A DNA stretch of 64,000 nt from Budorcas taxicolor (lineage: Eukaryota > Chordata > Mammalia > Artiodactyla > Bovidae). The first letter of the stretch is position 1. The number at the start of each line of letters is the position of its first letter. Both the position numbers and the translations under genes were made by a program. The notes under the pieces are model-generated. The model was not told where the DNA came from. It searched no databases and saw only the letters and a program-made list of their open reading frames with translations. The stretch is from NCBI RefSeq assembly GCF_023091745.1, contig NW_026292679.1, positions 372,001-436,000 on the forward strand, given 5' to 3'. Below are positions 21,989-34,627 of this stretch, piece by piece.

Positions 21989-23392
21989 GTGCAAAGGCAA
22001 GGCAGGAGTGGAGCTGAGGCCAGGGTGGCGCCAGGAGCGTCTGCCTGTCTGGCGCAGCCTGCTCCTTCCCGGGCAGGAAGCCCAGCAGCGAGGCAAGTCT
22101 GGGCAAGGCTCGCTCAGGGCAGAGCAGCCTCACGCCAGCAACTCTGCCAGATCGGGCCTCTGAGCAGAGCTGGAGCTCTGCCGTACTGGAGGCTCACTGG
22201 GCTCCGCCCAAGGAGTGAGTGCAGACGCACGCAGCTGGGCTGCCTCCTCTTCTCCCGAGGAGGCTCGCTTCCCGCCTGCTGTGCACTAGGCTTCCAGGCG
22301 GGGGCGCCCCGCGCCTCCTACAGGTCTTGGCTCAGGGGCTGCTTCCCTTGAGCTGGGGCTGCCGGCGGGAGCCCAGACACGCAGGGGCAGGCCCCACCAC
22401 CTGCACACGTCTCTGCTGGGGAGGAGAGCGCTAGGGACATGACGTCTGTCAGGCACCTTCTGGGCGCCCACGGAGTCAGCCTCCGGGAGTGTGGGGCTGC
22501 AGACCACAGCCAGGGGCCCTGGGAGCCTTGTGCTCTCCATGTGGCGCTGAGTCTGGGCGGCCAAGCACCCGCTGGAGGAGCCCTGCACTTGCCCTCCCCT
22601 CCCCTCTAAGAGAGGCCTCACTGCTGGAGGGCTTGGCAGTGTGCAAGCCACCGGCTCCTAAGCCTTCCCCACGGACGGCTGGGGCCTAGATGCAAAGGCA
22701 AGGCAGGAGTGGAGCTGAGGCCAGGAAGGCGCCAGTGGCCTCTCCCAGCATCGCACAGCCTGCTCCTTCCTGGGCAGCAAGCCTAGCAGCGAGGCAAGCC
22801 TGGGCAAGTCTCGCCCAGGGCAGAGCAGCCTCGCGCAAGGCACTTGACTAGATCCGGCCTCTGAGCAGAGCTGGAGCTCTGCCGTACTGGAGGCACACTC
22901 GGCTCGGCCCAAGCAGGGATTGCAGCTGCACGCGGCTTGGCTCCCTCGACTCTTCCCAAGGAGGCTCGCTTCCAAGCGGACTGTGCACTTGGCTTCCAGG
23001 CAGGGACGCCCCGCGCCTCCTGCAGGTCTTGGCACAGGGGCTGCTTCCCCTGAGCGGAGGCTGTGGGCGGCAGCCCAGACACGCAGGGGCAGGCCCCAAC
23101 CACCTGCACACGTCTCTGCTGGTGGGGAGAGCACTCGGGAAATGACGTCTGTCAGGCACATTCTGGGCGCTCACGGAGTCAGCCTCCGGGTGTGTGGGGC
23201 TGCAGACCGCAGCCAGGGGCCCTGGGAGCCTGGGGCTCTCCGTGCTGTGCTGAGTCTGGGCGGCCAAGCGAGCGCTGGAGGAGCCCTGCACTTGCCATTC
23301 CCTTCCCTATGACAGAGCTCTCACGGCTGGAGGGCTTGGCAGCGTGCAACCCACCGGCCCCTAAGCCCTCCGCAAGGACGCCTGGGGACTAG
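21989..23392. repeat. HOR 14, A-B dimer
   Basis: A is 21989-22689 and B is 22690-23392. Private changes are 'ccagggtggcgcc' near 22020, 'cgctcaggg' near 22111, 'ctccatgtggc' near 22535 and 'ggcacattctgg' near 23156. It separates the pentamer from the trimers. Confidence 0.92.
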
Positions 23393-25499
23393 GTGCAAAG
23401 GCAAGAAAGGAGTGGAGCTGAGGCCAGGAAGGCGCCAGGAGCGTCTGCCTGTCTGGCGCAGCCTGCTCCTTCCCGGGCAGGAAGCCCAGCAGCGAGGCAA
23501 GTCTGGGCAAGGCTCGCCCAGGGCAGAGCAGTCTCACGCCAGCAACTCTGCCAGATCGGGCCTCTGAGCAGAGCTGGAGCTCTGCCGTACTGGAGGCTCA
23601 CTGGGCTCCGCCCAAGGAGTGAGTGCAGACGCACGCAGCTGGGCTGCCTCCTCTTCTCCCGAGGAGGCTCGCTTCCCGCCTGCTGTGCACTAGGCTTCCA
23701 GGCGGGGGCGCCCCGCGCCTCCTACAGGTCTTGGCTCAGGGGCTGCTTCCCTTGAGCTGGGGCTGCCGGCGGGAGCCCAGACACGCAGGGGCAGGCCCCA
23801 CCACCTGCACACGTCTCTGCTGGGGAGGAGAGCGCTAGGGACATGACGTCTGTCAGGCACCTTCTGGGCGCCCACGGAGTCAGCCTCCGGGAGTGTGGGG
23901 CTGCAGACCACAGCCAGGGGCCCTGGGAGCCTTGTGCTCTCCGTGCGGCGCTGAGTCTGGGCGGCCAAGCACCCGCTGGAGGAGCCCTGCACTTGCCCTC
24001 CCCTCCCCTCTAAGAGAGGCCTCACTGCTGGAGGGCTTGGCAGTGTGCAAGCCACCGGCTCCTAAGCCTTCCCCACGGACGGCTGGGGCCTAGATGAAAA
24101 GGCAAGGCAGGAGTGGAGCTGAGGCCAGGAAGGCGCCAGTGGCCTCTCCCAGCATCGCACAGCCTGCTCCTTCCTGGGCAGCAAGCCTAGCAGCGAGGCA
24201 AGCCTGGGCAAGTCTCGCCCAGGGCAGAGCAGCCTCGCGCAAGGCACTTGAGTAGATCCGGCCTCTGAGCAGAGCTGGAGCTCTGCCGTCCTGGAGGCAC
24301 ACTCGGCTCGGCCCAAGCAGGGATTGCAGCTGCACGCGGCTTGGCTCCCTCGACTCTTCCCAAGGAGGCTCGCTTCCAAGCGTACTGTGCACTTGGCTTC
24401 CAGGCAGGGACGCCCCGCGCCTCCTGCAGGTCTTGGCACAGGGGCTGCTTCCCCTGAGCGGAGGCTGTGGGCGGCAGCCCAGACACGCAGGGGCAGGCCC
24501 CAACCACCTGCACACGTCTCTGCTGGTGGGGAGAGCACTCGGGAAATGACGTCTGTCAGGCACCTTCTGGGCGCTCACGGAGTCAGCCTCCGGGTGTGTG
24601 GGGCTGCAGACCGCAGCCAGGGGCCCTGGGAGCCTGGGGCTCTCCGTGCTGTGCTGAGTCTGGGCGGCCAAGCGAGCGCTGGAGGAGCCCTGCACTTGCC
24701 CTCCCCTCCCCTCTAAGAGAGGCCTCACTGCTGGAGGGCTTGGCAGTGTGCAAGCCACCGGCTCCTAAGCCTTCCCCACGGACGGCTGGGGCCTAGATGC
24801 AAAGGCAAGGCAGGAGTGGAGCTGAGACCAGGAAGGCGCCAGTGGCCTCTCCCAGCATCGCACAGCCTGCTCCTTCCTGGGCAGCAAGCCTAGCAGCGAG
24901 GCAAGCCTGGGCAAGTCTCGCCCAGGGCAGAGCAGCCTCGCGCAAGGCACTTGACTAGATCCGGCCTCTGAGCAGAGCTGGAGCTCTGCCGTCCTGGAGG
25001 CACACTCGGCTCGGCCCAAGCAGGGATTGCAGCTGCACGTGGCTTGGCTCCCTCGACTCTTCCCAAGGAGGCTCGCTTCCAAGCGTACTGTGCACTTGGC
25101 TTCCAGGCAGGGACGCCCCGCGCCTCCTGCAGGTCTTGGCACAGGGGCTGCTTCCCCTGAGCGGAGGCTGTGGGCGGCAGCCCAGACACGCAGGGGCAGG
25201 CCCCAACCACCTGCACACGTCTCTGCTGGTGGGGAGAGCACTCGGGAAATGACGTCTGTCAGGCACCTTCTGGGCGCTCACGGAGTCAGCCTCCGGGTGT
25301 GTGGGGCTGCAGACCGCAGCCAGGGGCCCTGGGAGCCTGGGGCTCTCCGTGCTGTGCTGAGTCTGGGCGGCCAAGCGAGCGCTGGAGGAGCCCTGCACTT
25401 GCCATTCCCTTCCCTATGACAGAGCTCTCACGGCTGGAGGGCTTGGCAGCGTGCAACCCACCGGCCCCTAAGCCCTCCGCAAGGACGCCTGGGGACTAG
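23393..25499. repeat. Trimer HOR T1: A, B/A, B (2,107 bp)
   Basis: A is 23393-24093, B/A is 24094-24796 (switch within 24680-24701) and B is 24797-25499. Shared trimer markers are 'gcaagaaagg' near 23401, 'atgaaaaggc' at 24094, 'ttgagtagat' near 24248 and 'gagaccagg' near 24824. 'gcagtctcac' near 23528 pairs it with T3. Confidence 0.93.
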
Positions 25500-27606
25500 G
25501 TGCAAAGGCAAGAAAGGAGTGGAGCTGAGGCCAGGAAGGCGCCAGGAGCGTCTGCCTGTCTGGCGCAGCCTGCTCCTTCCCGGGCAGGAAGCCCAGCAGC
25601 GAGGCAAGTCTGGGCAAGGCTCGCCCAGGGCAGAGCAGCCTCACGCCAGCCACTCTGCCAGATCGGGCCTCTGAGCAGAGCTGGAGCTCTGCCGTACTGG
25701 AGGCTCACTGGGCTCCGCCCAAGGAGTGAGTGCAGACGCACGCAGCTGGGCTGCCTCCTCTTCTCCCGAGGAGACTCGCTTCCCGCCTGCTGTGCACTAG
25801 GCTTCCAGGCGGGGGCGCCCCGCGCCTCCTACAGGTCTTGGCTCAGGGGCTGCTTCCCTTGAGCTGGGGCTGCCGGCGGGAGCCCAGACACGCAGGGGCA
25901 GGCCCCACCACCTGCACACGTCTCTGCTGGGGAGGAGAGCGCTAGGGACATGACGTCTGTCAGGCACCTTCTGGGCGCCCACGGAGTCAGCCTCCGGGAG
26001 TGTGGGGCTGCAGACCACAGCCAGGGGCCCTGGGAGCCTTGTGCTCTCCGTGCGGCGCTGAGTCTGGGCGGCCAAGCACCCGCTGGAGGAGCCCTGCACT
26101 TGCCCTCCCCTCCCCTCTAAGAGAGGCCTCACTGCTGGAGGGCTTGGCAGTGTGCAAGCCACCGGCTCCTAAGCCTTCCCCACGGACGGCTGGGGCCTAG
26201 ATGAAAAGGCAAGGCAGGAGTGGAGCTGAGGCCAGGAAGGCGCCAGTGGCCTCTCCCAGCATCGCACAGCCTGCTCCTTCCTGGGCAGCAAGCCTAGCAG
26301 CGAGGCAAGCCTGGGCAAGTCTCGCCCAGGGCAGAGCAGCCTCGCGCAAGGCACTTGAGTAGATCCGGCCTCTGAGCAGAGCTGGAGCTCTGCCGTACTG
26401 GAGGCACACTCGGCTCGGCCCAAGCAGGGATTGCAGCTGCACGCGGCTTGGCTCCCTCGACTCTTCCCAAGGAGGCTCACTTCCAAGCGTACTGTGCACT
26501 TGGCTTCCAGGCAGGGACGCCCCGCGCCTCCTGCAGGTCTTGGCACAGGGGCTGCTTCCCCTGAGCGGAGGCTGTGGGCGGCAGCCCAGACACGCAGGGG
26601 CAGGCCCCAACCACCTGCACACGTCTCTGCTGGTGGGGAGAGCACTCGGGAAATGACGTCTGTCAGGCACCTTCTGGGCGCTCACGGAGTCAGCCTCCGG
26701 GTGTGTGGGGCTGCAGACCGCAGCCAGGGGCCCTGGGAGCCTGGGGCTCTCCGTGCTGTGCTGAGTCTGGGCGGCCAAGCGAGCGCTGGAGGAGCCCTGC
26801 ACTTGCCCTCCCCTCCCCTCTAAGAGAGGCCTCACTGCTGGAGGGCTTGGCAGTGTGCAAGCCACCGGCTCCTAAGCCTTCCCCACGGACGGCTGGGGCC
26901 TAGATGCAAAGGCAAGGCAGGAGTGGAGCTGAGACCAGGAAGGCGCCAGTGGCCTCTCCCAGCATCGCACAGCCTGCTCCTTCCTGGGCAGCAAGCCTAG
27001 CAGCGAGGCAAGCCTGGGCAAGTCTCGCCCAGGGCAGAGCAGCCTCGCGCAAGGCACTTGACTAGATCCGGCCTCTGAGCAGAGCTGGAGCTCTGCCGTC
27101 CTGGAGGCACACTCGGCTCGGCCCAAGCAGGGATTGCAGCTGCACGTGGCTTGGCTCCCTCGACTCTTCCCAAGGAGGCTCGCTTCCAAGCGTACTGTGC
27201 ACTTGGCTTCCAGGCAGGGACGCCCCGCGCCTCCTGCAGGTCTTGGCACAGGGGCTGCTTCCCCTGAGCGGAGGCTGTGGGCGGCAGCCCAGACACGCAG
27301 GGGCAGGCCCCAACCACCTGCACACGTCTCTGCTGGTGGGGAGAGCACTCGGGAAATGACGTCTGTCAGGCACCTTCTGGGCGCTCACGGAGTCAGCCTC
27401 CGGGTGTGTGGGGCTGCAGACCGCAGCCAGGGGCCCTGGGAGCCTGGGGCTCTCCGTGCTGTGCTGAGTCTGGGCGGCCAAGCGAGCGCTGGAGGAGCCC
27501 TGCACTTGCCATTCCCTTCCCTATGACAGAGCTCTCACGGCTGGAGGGCTTGGCAGCGTGCAACCCACCGGCCCCTAAGCCCTCCGCAAGGACGCCTGGG
27601 GACTAG
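25500..27606. repeat. Trimer HOR T2: A, B/A, B (2,107 bp)
   Basis: A is 25500-26200, B/A is 26201-26903 (switch about 26787-26808) and B is 26904-27606. 'gagactcgc' near 25772 and 'ggctcacttcc' near 26475 pair it with T4. 'cagccactctg' near 25648 is private. Confidence 0.93.
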
Positions 27607-29713
27607 GTGCAAAGGCAAGAAAGGAGTGGAGCTGAGGCCAGGAAGGCGCCAGGAGCGTCTGCCTGTCTGGCGCAGCCTGCTCCTTCCCGGGCAGGAAGCC
27701 CAGCAGCGAGGCAAGTCTGGGCAAGGCTCGCCCAGGGCAGAGCAGTCTCACGCCAGCAACTCTGCCAGATCGGGCCTCTGAGCAGAGCTGGAGCTCTGCC
27801 GTACTGGAGGCTCACTGGGCTCCGCCCAAGGAGTGAGTGCAGACGCACGCAGCTGGGCTGCCTCCTCTTCTCCCGAGGAGGCTCGCTTCCCGCCTGCTGT
27901 GCACTAGGCTTCCAGGCGGGGGCGCCCCGCGCCTCCTACAGGTCTTGGCTCAGGGGCTGCTTCCCTTGAGCTGGGGCTGCCGGCGGGAGCCCAGACACGC
28001 AGGGGCAGGCCCCACCACCTGCACACGTCTCTGCTGGGGAGGAGAGCGCTAGGGACATGACGTCTGTCAGGCACCTTCTGGGCGCCCACGGAGTCAGCCT
28101 CCGGGAGTGTGGGGCTGCAGACCACAGCCAGGGGCCCTGGGAGCCTTGTGCTCTCCGTGCGGCGCTGAGTCTGGGCGGCCAAGCACCCGCTGGAGGAGCC
28201 CTGCACTTGCCCTCCCCTCCCCTCTAAGAGAGGCCTCACTGCTGGAGGGCTTGGCAGTGTGCAAGCCACCGGCTCCTAAGCCTTCCCCACGGACGGCTGG
28301 GGCCTAGATGAAAAGGCAAGGCAGGAGTGGAGCTGAGGCCAGGAAGGCGCCAGTGGCCTCTCCCAGCATCGCACAGCCTGCTCCTTCCTGGGCAGCAAGC
28401 CTAGCAGCGAGGCAAGCCTGGGCAAGTCTCGCCCAGGGCAGAGCAGCCTCGCGCAAGGCACTTGAGTAGATCCGGCCTCTGAGCAGAGCTGGAGCTCTGC
28501 CGTACTGGAGGCACACTCGGCTCGGCCCAAGCAGGGATTGCAGCTGCACGCGGCTTGGCTCCCTCGACTCTTCCCAAGGAGGCTCGCTTCCAAGCGTACT
28601 GTGCACTTGGCTTCCAGGCAGGGACGCCCCGCGCCTCCTGCAGGTCTTGGCACAGGGGCTGCTTCCCCTGAGCGGAGGCTGTGGGCGGCAGCCCAGACAC
28701 GCAGGGGCAGGCCCCAACCACCTGCACACGTCTCTGCTGGTGGGGAGAGCACTCGGGAAATGACGTCTGTCAGGCACCTTCTGGGCGCTCACGGAGTCAG
28801 CCTCCGGGTGTGTGGGGCTGCAGACCGCAGCCAGGGGCCCTGGGAGCCTGGGGCTCTCCGTGCTGTGCTGAGTCTGGGCGGCCAAGCGAGCGCTGGAGGA
28901 GCCCTGCACTTGCCCTCCCCTCCCCTCTAAGAGAGGCCTCACTGCTGGAGGGCTTGGCAGTGTGCAAGCCACCGGCTCCTAAGCCTTCCCCACGGACGGC
29001 TGGGGCCTAGATGCAAAGGCAAGGCAGGAGTGGAGCTGAGACCAGGAAGGCGCCAGTGGCCTCTCCCAGCATCGCACAGCCTGCTCCTTCCTGGGCAGCA
29101 AGCCTAGCAGCGAGGCAAGCCTGGGCAAGTCTCGCCCAGGGCAGAGCAGCCTCGCGCAAGGCACTTGACTAGATCCGGCCTCTGAGCAGAGCTGGAGCTC
29201 TGCCGTCCTGGAGGCACACTCGGCTCGGCCCAAGCAGGGATTGCAGCTGCACGTGGCTTGGCTCCCTCGACTCTTCCCAAGGAGGCTCGCTTCCAAGCGT
29301 ACTGTGCACTTGGCTTCCAGGCAGGGACGCCCCGCGCCTCCTGCAGGTCTTGGCACAGGGGCTGCTTCCCCTGAGCGGAGGCTGTGGGCGGCAGCCCAGA
29401 CACGCAGGGGCAGGCCCCAACCACCTGCACACGTCTCTGCTGGTGGGGAGAGCACTCGGGAAATGACGTCTGTCAGGCACCTTCTGGGCGCTCACGGAGT
29501 CAGCCTCCGGGTGTGTGGGGCTGCAGACCGCAGCCAGGGGCCCTGGGAGCCTGGGGCTCTCCGTGCTGTGCTGAGTCTGGGCGGCCAAGCGAGCGCTGGA
29601 GGAGCCCTGCACTTGCCATTCCCTTCCCTATGACAGAGCTCTCACGGCTGGAGGGCTTGGCAGCGTGCAACCCACCGGCCCCTAAGCCCTCCGCAAGGAC
29701 GCCTGGGGACTAG
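27607..29713. repeat. Trimer HOR T3: A, B/A, B (2,107 bp)
   Basis: A is 27607-28307, B/A is 28308-29010 (switch about 28894-28915) and B is 29011-29713. It carries the T1 marker 'gcagtctcac' near 27742. In the B/A unit it has 'ccgtactgg' where T1 has 'ccgtcctgg', so it is not an exact T1 copy. Confidence 0.93.
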
Positions 29714-31820
29714 GTGCAAAGGCAAGAAAGGAGTGGAGCTGAGGCCAGGAAGGCGCCAGGAGCGTCTGCCTGTCTGGCGCAGCCTGCTCCTTCCCGGGCA
29801 GGAAGCCCAGCAGCGAGGCAAGTCTGGGCAAGGCTCGCCCAGGGCAGAGCAGCCTCACGCCAGCAACTCTGCCAGATCGGGCCTCTGAGCAGAGCTGGAG
29901 CTCTGCCGTACTGGAGGCTCACTGGGCTCCGCCCAAGGAGTGAGTGCAGACGCACGCAGCTGGGCTGCCTCCTCTTCTCCCGAGGAGACTCGCTTCCCGC
30001 CTGCTGTGCACTAGGCTTCCAGGCGGGGGCGCCCCGCGCCTCCTACAGGTCTTGGCTCAGGGGCTGCTTCCCTTGAGCTGGGGCTGCCGGCGGGAGCCCA
30101 GACACGCAGGGGCAGGCCCCACCACCTGCACACGTCTCTGCTGGGGAGGAGAGCGCTAGGGACATGACGTCTGTCAGGCACCTTCTGGGCGCCCACGGAG
30201 TCAGCCTCCGGGAGTGTGGGGCTGCAGACCACAGCCAGGGGCCCTGGGAGCCTTGTGCTCTCCGTGCGGCGCTGAGTCTGGGCGGCCAAGCACCCGCTGG
30301 AGGAGCCCTGCACTTGCCCTCCCCTCCCCTCTAAGAGAGGCCTCACTGCTGGAGGGCTTGGCAGTGTGCAAGCCACCGGCTCCTAAGCCTTCCCCACGGA
30401 CGGCTGGGGCCTAGATGAAAAGGCAAGGCAGGAGTGGAGCTGAGGCCAGGAAGGCGCCAGTGGCCTCTCCCAGCATCGCACAGCCTGCTCCTTCCTGGGC
30501 AGCAAGCCTAGCAGCGAGGCAAGCCTGGGCAAGTCTCGCCCAGGGCAGAGCAGCCTCGCGCAAGGCACTTGAGTAGATCCGGCCTCTGAGCAGAGCTGGA
30601 GCTCTGCCGTACTGGAGGCACACTCGGCTCGGCCCAAGCAGGGATTGCAGCTGCACGCGGCTTGGCTCCCTCGACTCTTCCCAAGGAGGCTCACTTCCAA
30701 GCGTACTGTGCACTTGGCTTCCAGGCAGGGACGCCCCGCGCCTCCTGCAGGTCTTGGCACAGGGGCTGCTTCCCCTGAGCGGAGGCTGTGGGCGGCAGCC
30801 CAGACACGCAGGGGCAGGCCCCAACCACCTGCACACGTCTCTGCTGGTGGGGAGAGCACTCGGGAAATGACGTCTGTCAGGCACCTTCTGGGCGCTCACG
30901 GAGTCAGCCTCCGGGTGTGTGGGGCTGCAGACCGCAGCCAGGGGCCCTGGGAGCCTGGGGCTCTCCGTGCTGTGCTGAGTCTGGGCGGCCAAGCGAGCGC
31001 TGGAGGAGCCCTGCACTTGCCCTCCCCTCCCCTCTAAGAGAGGCCTCACTGCTGGAGGGCTTGGCAGTGTGCAAGCCACCGGCTCCTAAGCCTTCCCCAC
31101 GGACGGCTGGGGCCTAGATGCAAAGGCAAGGCAGGAGTGGAGCTGAGACCAGGAAGGCGCCAGTGGCCTCTCCCAGCATCGCACAGCCTGCTCCTTCCTG
31201 GGCAGCAAGCCTAGCAGCGAGGCAAGCCTGGGCAAGTCTCGCCCAGGGCAGAGCAGCCTCGCGCAAGGCACTTGACTAGATCCGGCCTCTGAGCAGAGCT
31301 GGAGCTCTGCCGTCCTGGAGGCACACTCGGCTCGGCCCAAGCAGGGATTGCAGCTGCACGTGGCTTGGCTCCCTCGACTCTTCCCAAGGAGGCTCGCTTC
31401 CAAGCGTACTGTGCACTTGGCTTCCAGGCATGGACGCCCCGCGCCTCCTGCAGGTCTTGGCACAGGGGCTGCTTCCCCTGAGCGGAGGCTGTGGGCGGCA
31501 GCCCAGACACGCAGGGGCAGGCCCCAACCACCTGCACACGTCTCTGCTGGTGGGGAGAGCACTCGGGAAATGACGTCTGTCAGGCACCTTCTGGGCGCTC
31601 ACGGAGTCAGCCTCCGGGTGTGTGGGGCTGCAGACCGCAGCCAGGGGCCCTGGGAGCCTGGGGCTCTCCGTGCTGTGCTGAGTCTGGGCGGCCAAGCGAG
31701 CGCTGGAGGAGCCCTGCACTTGCCATTCCCTTCCCTATGACAGAGCTCTCACGGCTGGAGGGCTTGGCAGCGTGCAACCCACCGGCCCCTAAGCCCTCCG
31801 CAAGGACGCCTGGGGACTAG
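29714..31820. repeat. Trimer HOR T4: A, B/A, B (2,107 bp)
   Basis: A is 29714-30414, B/A is 30415-31117 (switch about 31001-31022) and B is 31118-31820. It carries the T2 markers 'gagactcgc' near 29987 and 'ggctcacttcc' near 30690. 'ggcatggacg' near 31427 is private. Confidence 0.93.
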
Positions 31821-33224
31821 GTGCAAAGGCAAGGCAGGAGTGGAGCTGAGGCCAGGAAGGCGCCAGGAGCGTCTGCCTGTCTGGCGCAGCCTGCTCCTTC
31901 CCGGGCAGGAAGCCCAGCAGCGAGGCAAGTCTGGGCAAGGCTCGCCCAGGGCAGAGCAGCCTCACGCCAGCAACTCTGCCAGATCGGGCCTCTGAGCAGA
32001 GCTGGAGCTCTGCTGTACTGGAGGCTCACTGGGCTCCGCCCAAGGAGTGAGTGCAGACGCACGCAGCTGGGCTGCCTCCTCTTCTCCCGAGGAGGCTCGC
32101 TTCCCGCCTGCTGTGCACTAGGCTTCCAGGCGGGGGCGCCCCGCGCCTCCTACAGGTCTTGGCTCAGGGGCTGCTTCCCTTGAGCTGGGGCTGCCGGCGG
32201 GAGCCCAGACACGCAGGGGCAGGCCCCACCACCTGCACACGTCTCTGCTGGGGAGGAGAGCGCTAGGGACATGACGTCTGTCAGGCACCTTCTGGGCGCC
32301 CACGGAGTCAGCCTCCGGGAGTGTGGGGCTGCAGACCACAGCCAGGGGCCCTGGGAGCCTTGTGCTCTCCGTGCGGCGCTGAGTCTGGGCGGCCAAGCAC
32401 CCGCTGGAGGAGCCCTGCACTTGCCCTCCCCTCCCCTCTAAGAGAGGCCTCACTGCTGGAGGGCTTGGCAGTTTGCAAGCCACCGGCTCCTAAGCCTTCC
32501 CCACGGACGGCTGATGCCTAGATGCAAAGGCAAGGCAGGAGTGGAGCTGAGGCCACGAAGGCGCCAGTGGCCTCTCCCAGCATCGGACAGCCTGCTCCTT
32601 CCTGGGCAGCAAGCCTAGCAGCGAGGCAAGCCTGGGCAAGTCTCGCCCAGGGCAGAGCAGCCTCGCGCAAGGCACTTGACTAGATCCGGCCTCTGAGCAG
32701 AGCTGGAGCTCTGCCGTACTGGAGGCACACTCGGCTCGGCCCAAGCAGGGATTGCAGCTGCACGTGGCTTGGCTCCCTCGACTCTTCCCAAGGAGGCTCG
32801 CTTCCAAGCGTACTGTGCACTTGGCTTCCAGGCAGGGACGCCCCGCGCCTCCTGCAGGTCTTGGCACAGGGGCTGCTTCCCCTGAGCGGAGGCTGTGGGC
32901 GGCTGCCCAGACACGCAGGGGCAGGCCCCAAACACCTGCACACGTCTCTGCTGGTGGGGAGAGCACTCGGGAAATGACGTCTGTCAGGCACCTTCTGGGC
33001 GCTCACGGAGTCAGCCTCCGGGTGTGTGGGGCTGAAGACCGCAGCCAGGGGCCCTGGGAGCCTGGGGCTCTCCGTGCTGTGCTGAGTCTGGGCGGCCAAG
33101 CGACCGCTGGAGGAGCCCTGCACTTGCCATTCCCTTCCCTATGACAGAGCTCTCACGGCTGGAGGGCTTGGCAGCGTGCAACCCACCGGCCCCTAAGCCC
33201 TCCGCAAGGACGCCTGGGGACTAG
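31821..33224. repeat. HOR 15, A-B dimer
   Basis: A is 31821-32521 and B is 32522-33224. Private changes are 'tctgctgtactgg' near 32010, 'ggctgatgcc' near 32509 and 'ccccaaacacc' near 32927. Its last 227 bp match the first 227 bp of the window. Confidence 0.92.
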
Positions 33225-34627
33225 GTGCAAAGGCAAGGCAGGAGTGGAGCTGAGGCCAGGAAGGCGCCAGGAGCATCTGCCTGTCTGGCGCAGCCTGCTC
33301 CTTCCCGGGCAGGAAGCCCAGCAGCGAGGCAAGTCTGGGCAAGGCTCGCCCAGGGCAGAGCAGCCTCACGCCAGCAACTCTGCCAGAACGGGCCTCTGAG
33401 CAGAGCTGGAGCTCTGCCGTACTGGAGGCTCACTGGGCTCCGCCCAAGGAGTGAGTGCAGACGCACGCAGCTGGGCTGCCTCCTCTTCTCCCGAGGAGGC
33501 TCGCTTCCCGCATGCTGTGCACTAGGCTTCCAGGCGGGGGCGCCCCGCGCCTCCTACAGGTCTTGGCTCAGGGGCTGCTTCCCTTGAGCTGGGGCTGCCG
33601 GCGGGAGCCCAGACACGCAGGGGCAGGCCCCACCACCTGCACACGTCTCTGCTGGGGAGGAGAGCGCTAGGGACATGACGTCTGTCAGGCACCTTCTGGA
33701 CGCCCACGGAGTCAGCCTCCGGGAGTGTGGGGCTGCAGACCACAGCCAGGGGCCCTGGGAGCCTTGTGCTCTCCGTGCGGCGCTGAGTCTGGGCGGCCAA
33801 GCACCCGCTGGAGGAGCCCTGCACTTGCCCTCCCCTCCCCTCTAAGAGAGGCCTCACTGCTGGAGGGCTTGGCAGTGTGCAAGCCACCGGCTCCTAAGCC
33901 TTCCCCACGGACGGCTGGGGCCTAGATGCAAAGGCAAGGCAGGAGTGGAGCTGAGGCCAGGAAGGCGCCAGTGGCCTCTCCCAGCATCGCACAGCCTGCT
34001 CCTTCCTGGGCAGCAAGCCTAGCAGCGAGGCAAGCCTGGGCAAGTCTCGCCCAGGGCAGAGCAGCCTCGCGCAAGGCACTTGACTAGATCCGGCCTCTGA
34101 GCAGAGCTGGAGCTCTGCCGTCCTGGAGGCACACTCGGCTCGGCCCAAGCAGGGATTGCAGCTGCACGCGGCTTGGCTCCCTCGACTCTTCCCAAGGAGG
34201 CTCGCTTCCAAGCGTACTGTGCACTTGGCTTCCAGGCAGGGACGCCCCGCGCCTCCTGCAGGTCTTGGCACAGGGGCTGCTTCCCCTGAGCGGAGGCTGT
34301 GGGCGGCAGCCCAGACACGCAGGGGCAGGCCCCAACCACCTGCACACGTCTCTGCTGGTGGGGAGAGCACTCGGGAATGACGTCTGTCAGGCACCTTCTG
34401 GGCGCTCACGGAGTCAGCCTCCGGGTGTGTGGGGCTGCAGACCGCAGCCAGGGGCCCTGGGAGCCTGGGGCTCTCCGTGCTGTGCTGAGTCTGGGCGGCC
34501 AAGCGAGCGCTGGAGGAGCCCTGCACTTGCCATTCCCTTCCCTATGACAGAGCTCTCACGGCTGGAGGGCTTGGCAGCGTGCAACCCACCGGTCCCTAAG
34601 CCCTACGCAAGGACGCCTGGGGACTAG
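33225..34627. repeat. HOR 16, A-B dimer, near copy of HOR 1
   Basis: A is 33225-33925 and B is 33926-34627. It shares with HOR 1 'gagcatctg' near 33271, 'agaacggg', 'cccgcatgctg', the one-base loss at 'cgggaatgac' near 34374 and 'ccctacgc' near 34603. It differs at 'cttctggacgcc' near 33694 and 'ccggtcccta' near 34589. Confidence 0.93.

Noticed and set aside
24090..24758. Minus-strand open frames of 158 to 223 codons recurring every unit as proteins
   Set aside because: They repeat with the satellite period, overlap one another in different frames and change length with single-base indels. The composition is arginine, alanine, proline, serine and cysteine rich, as GC-rich non-coding DNA gives.
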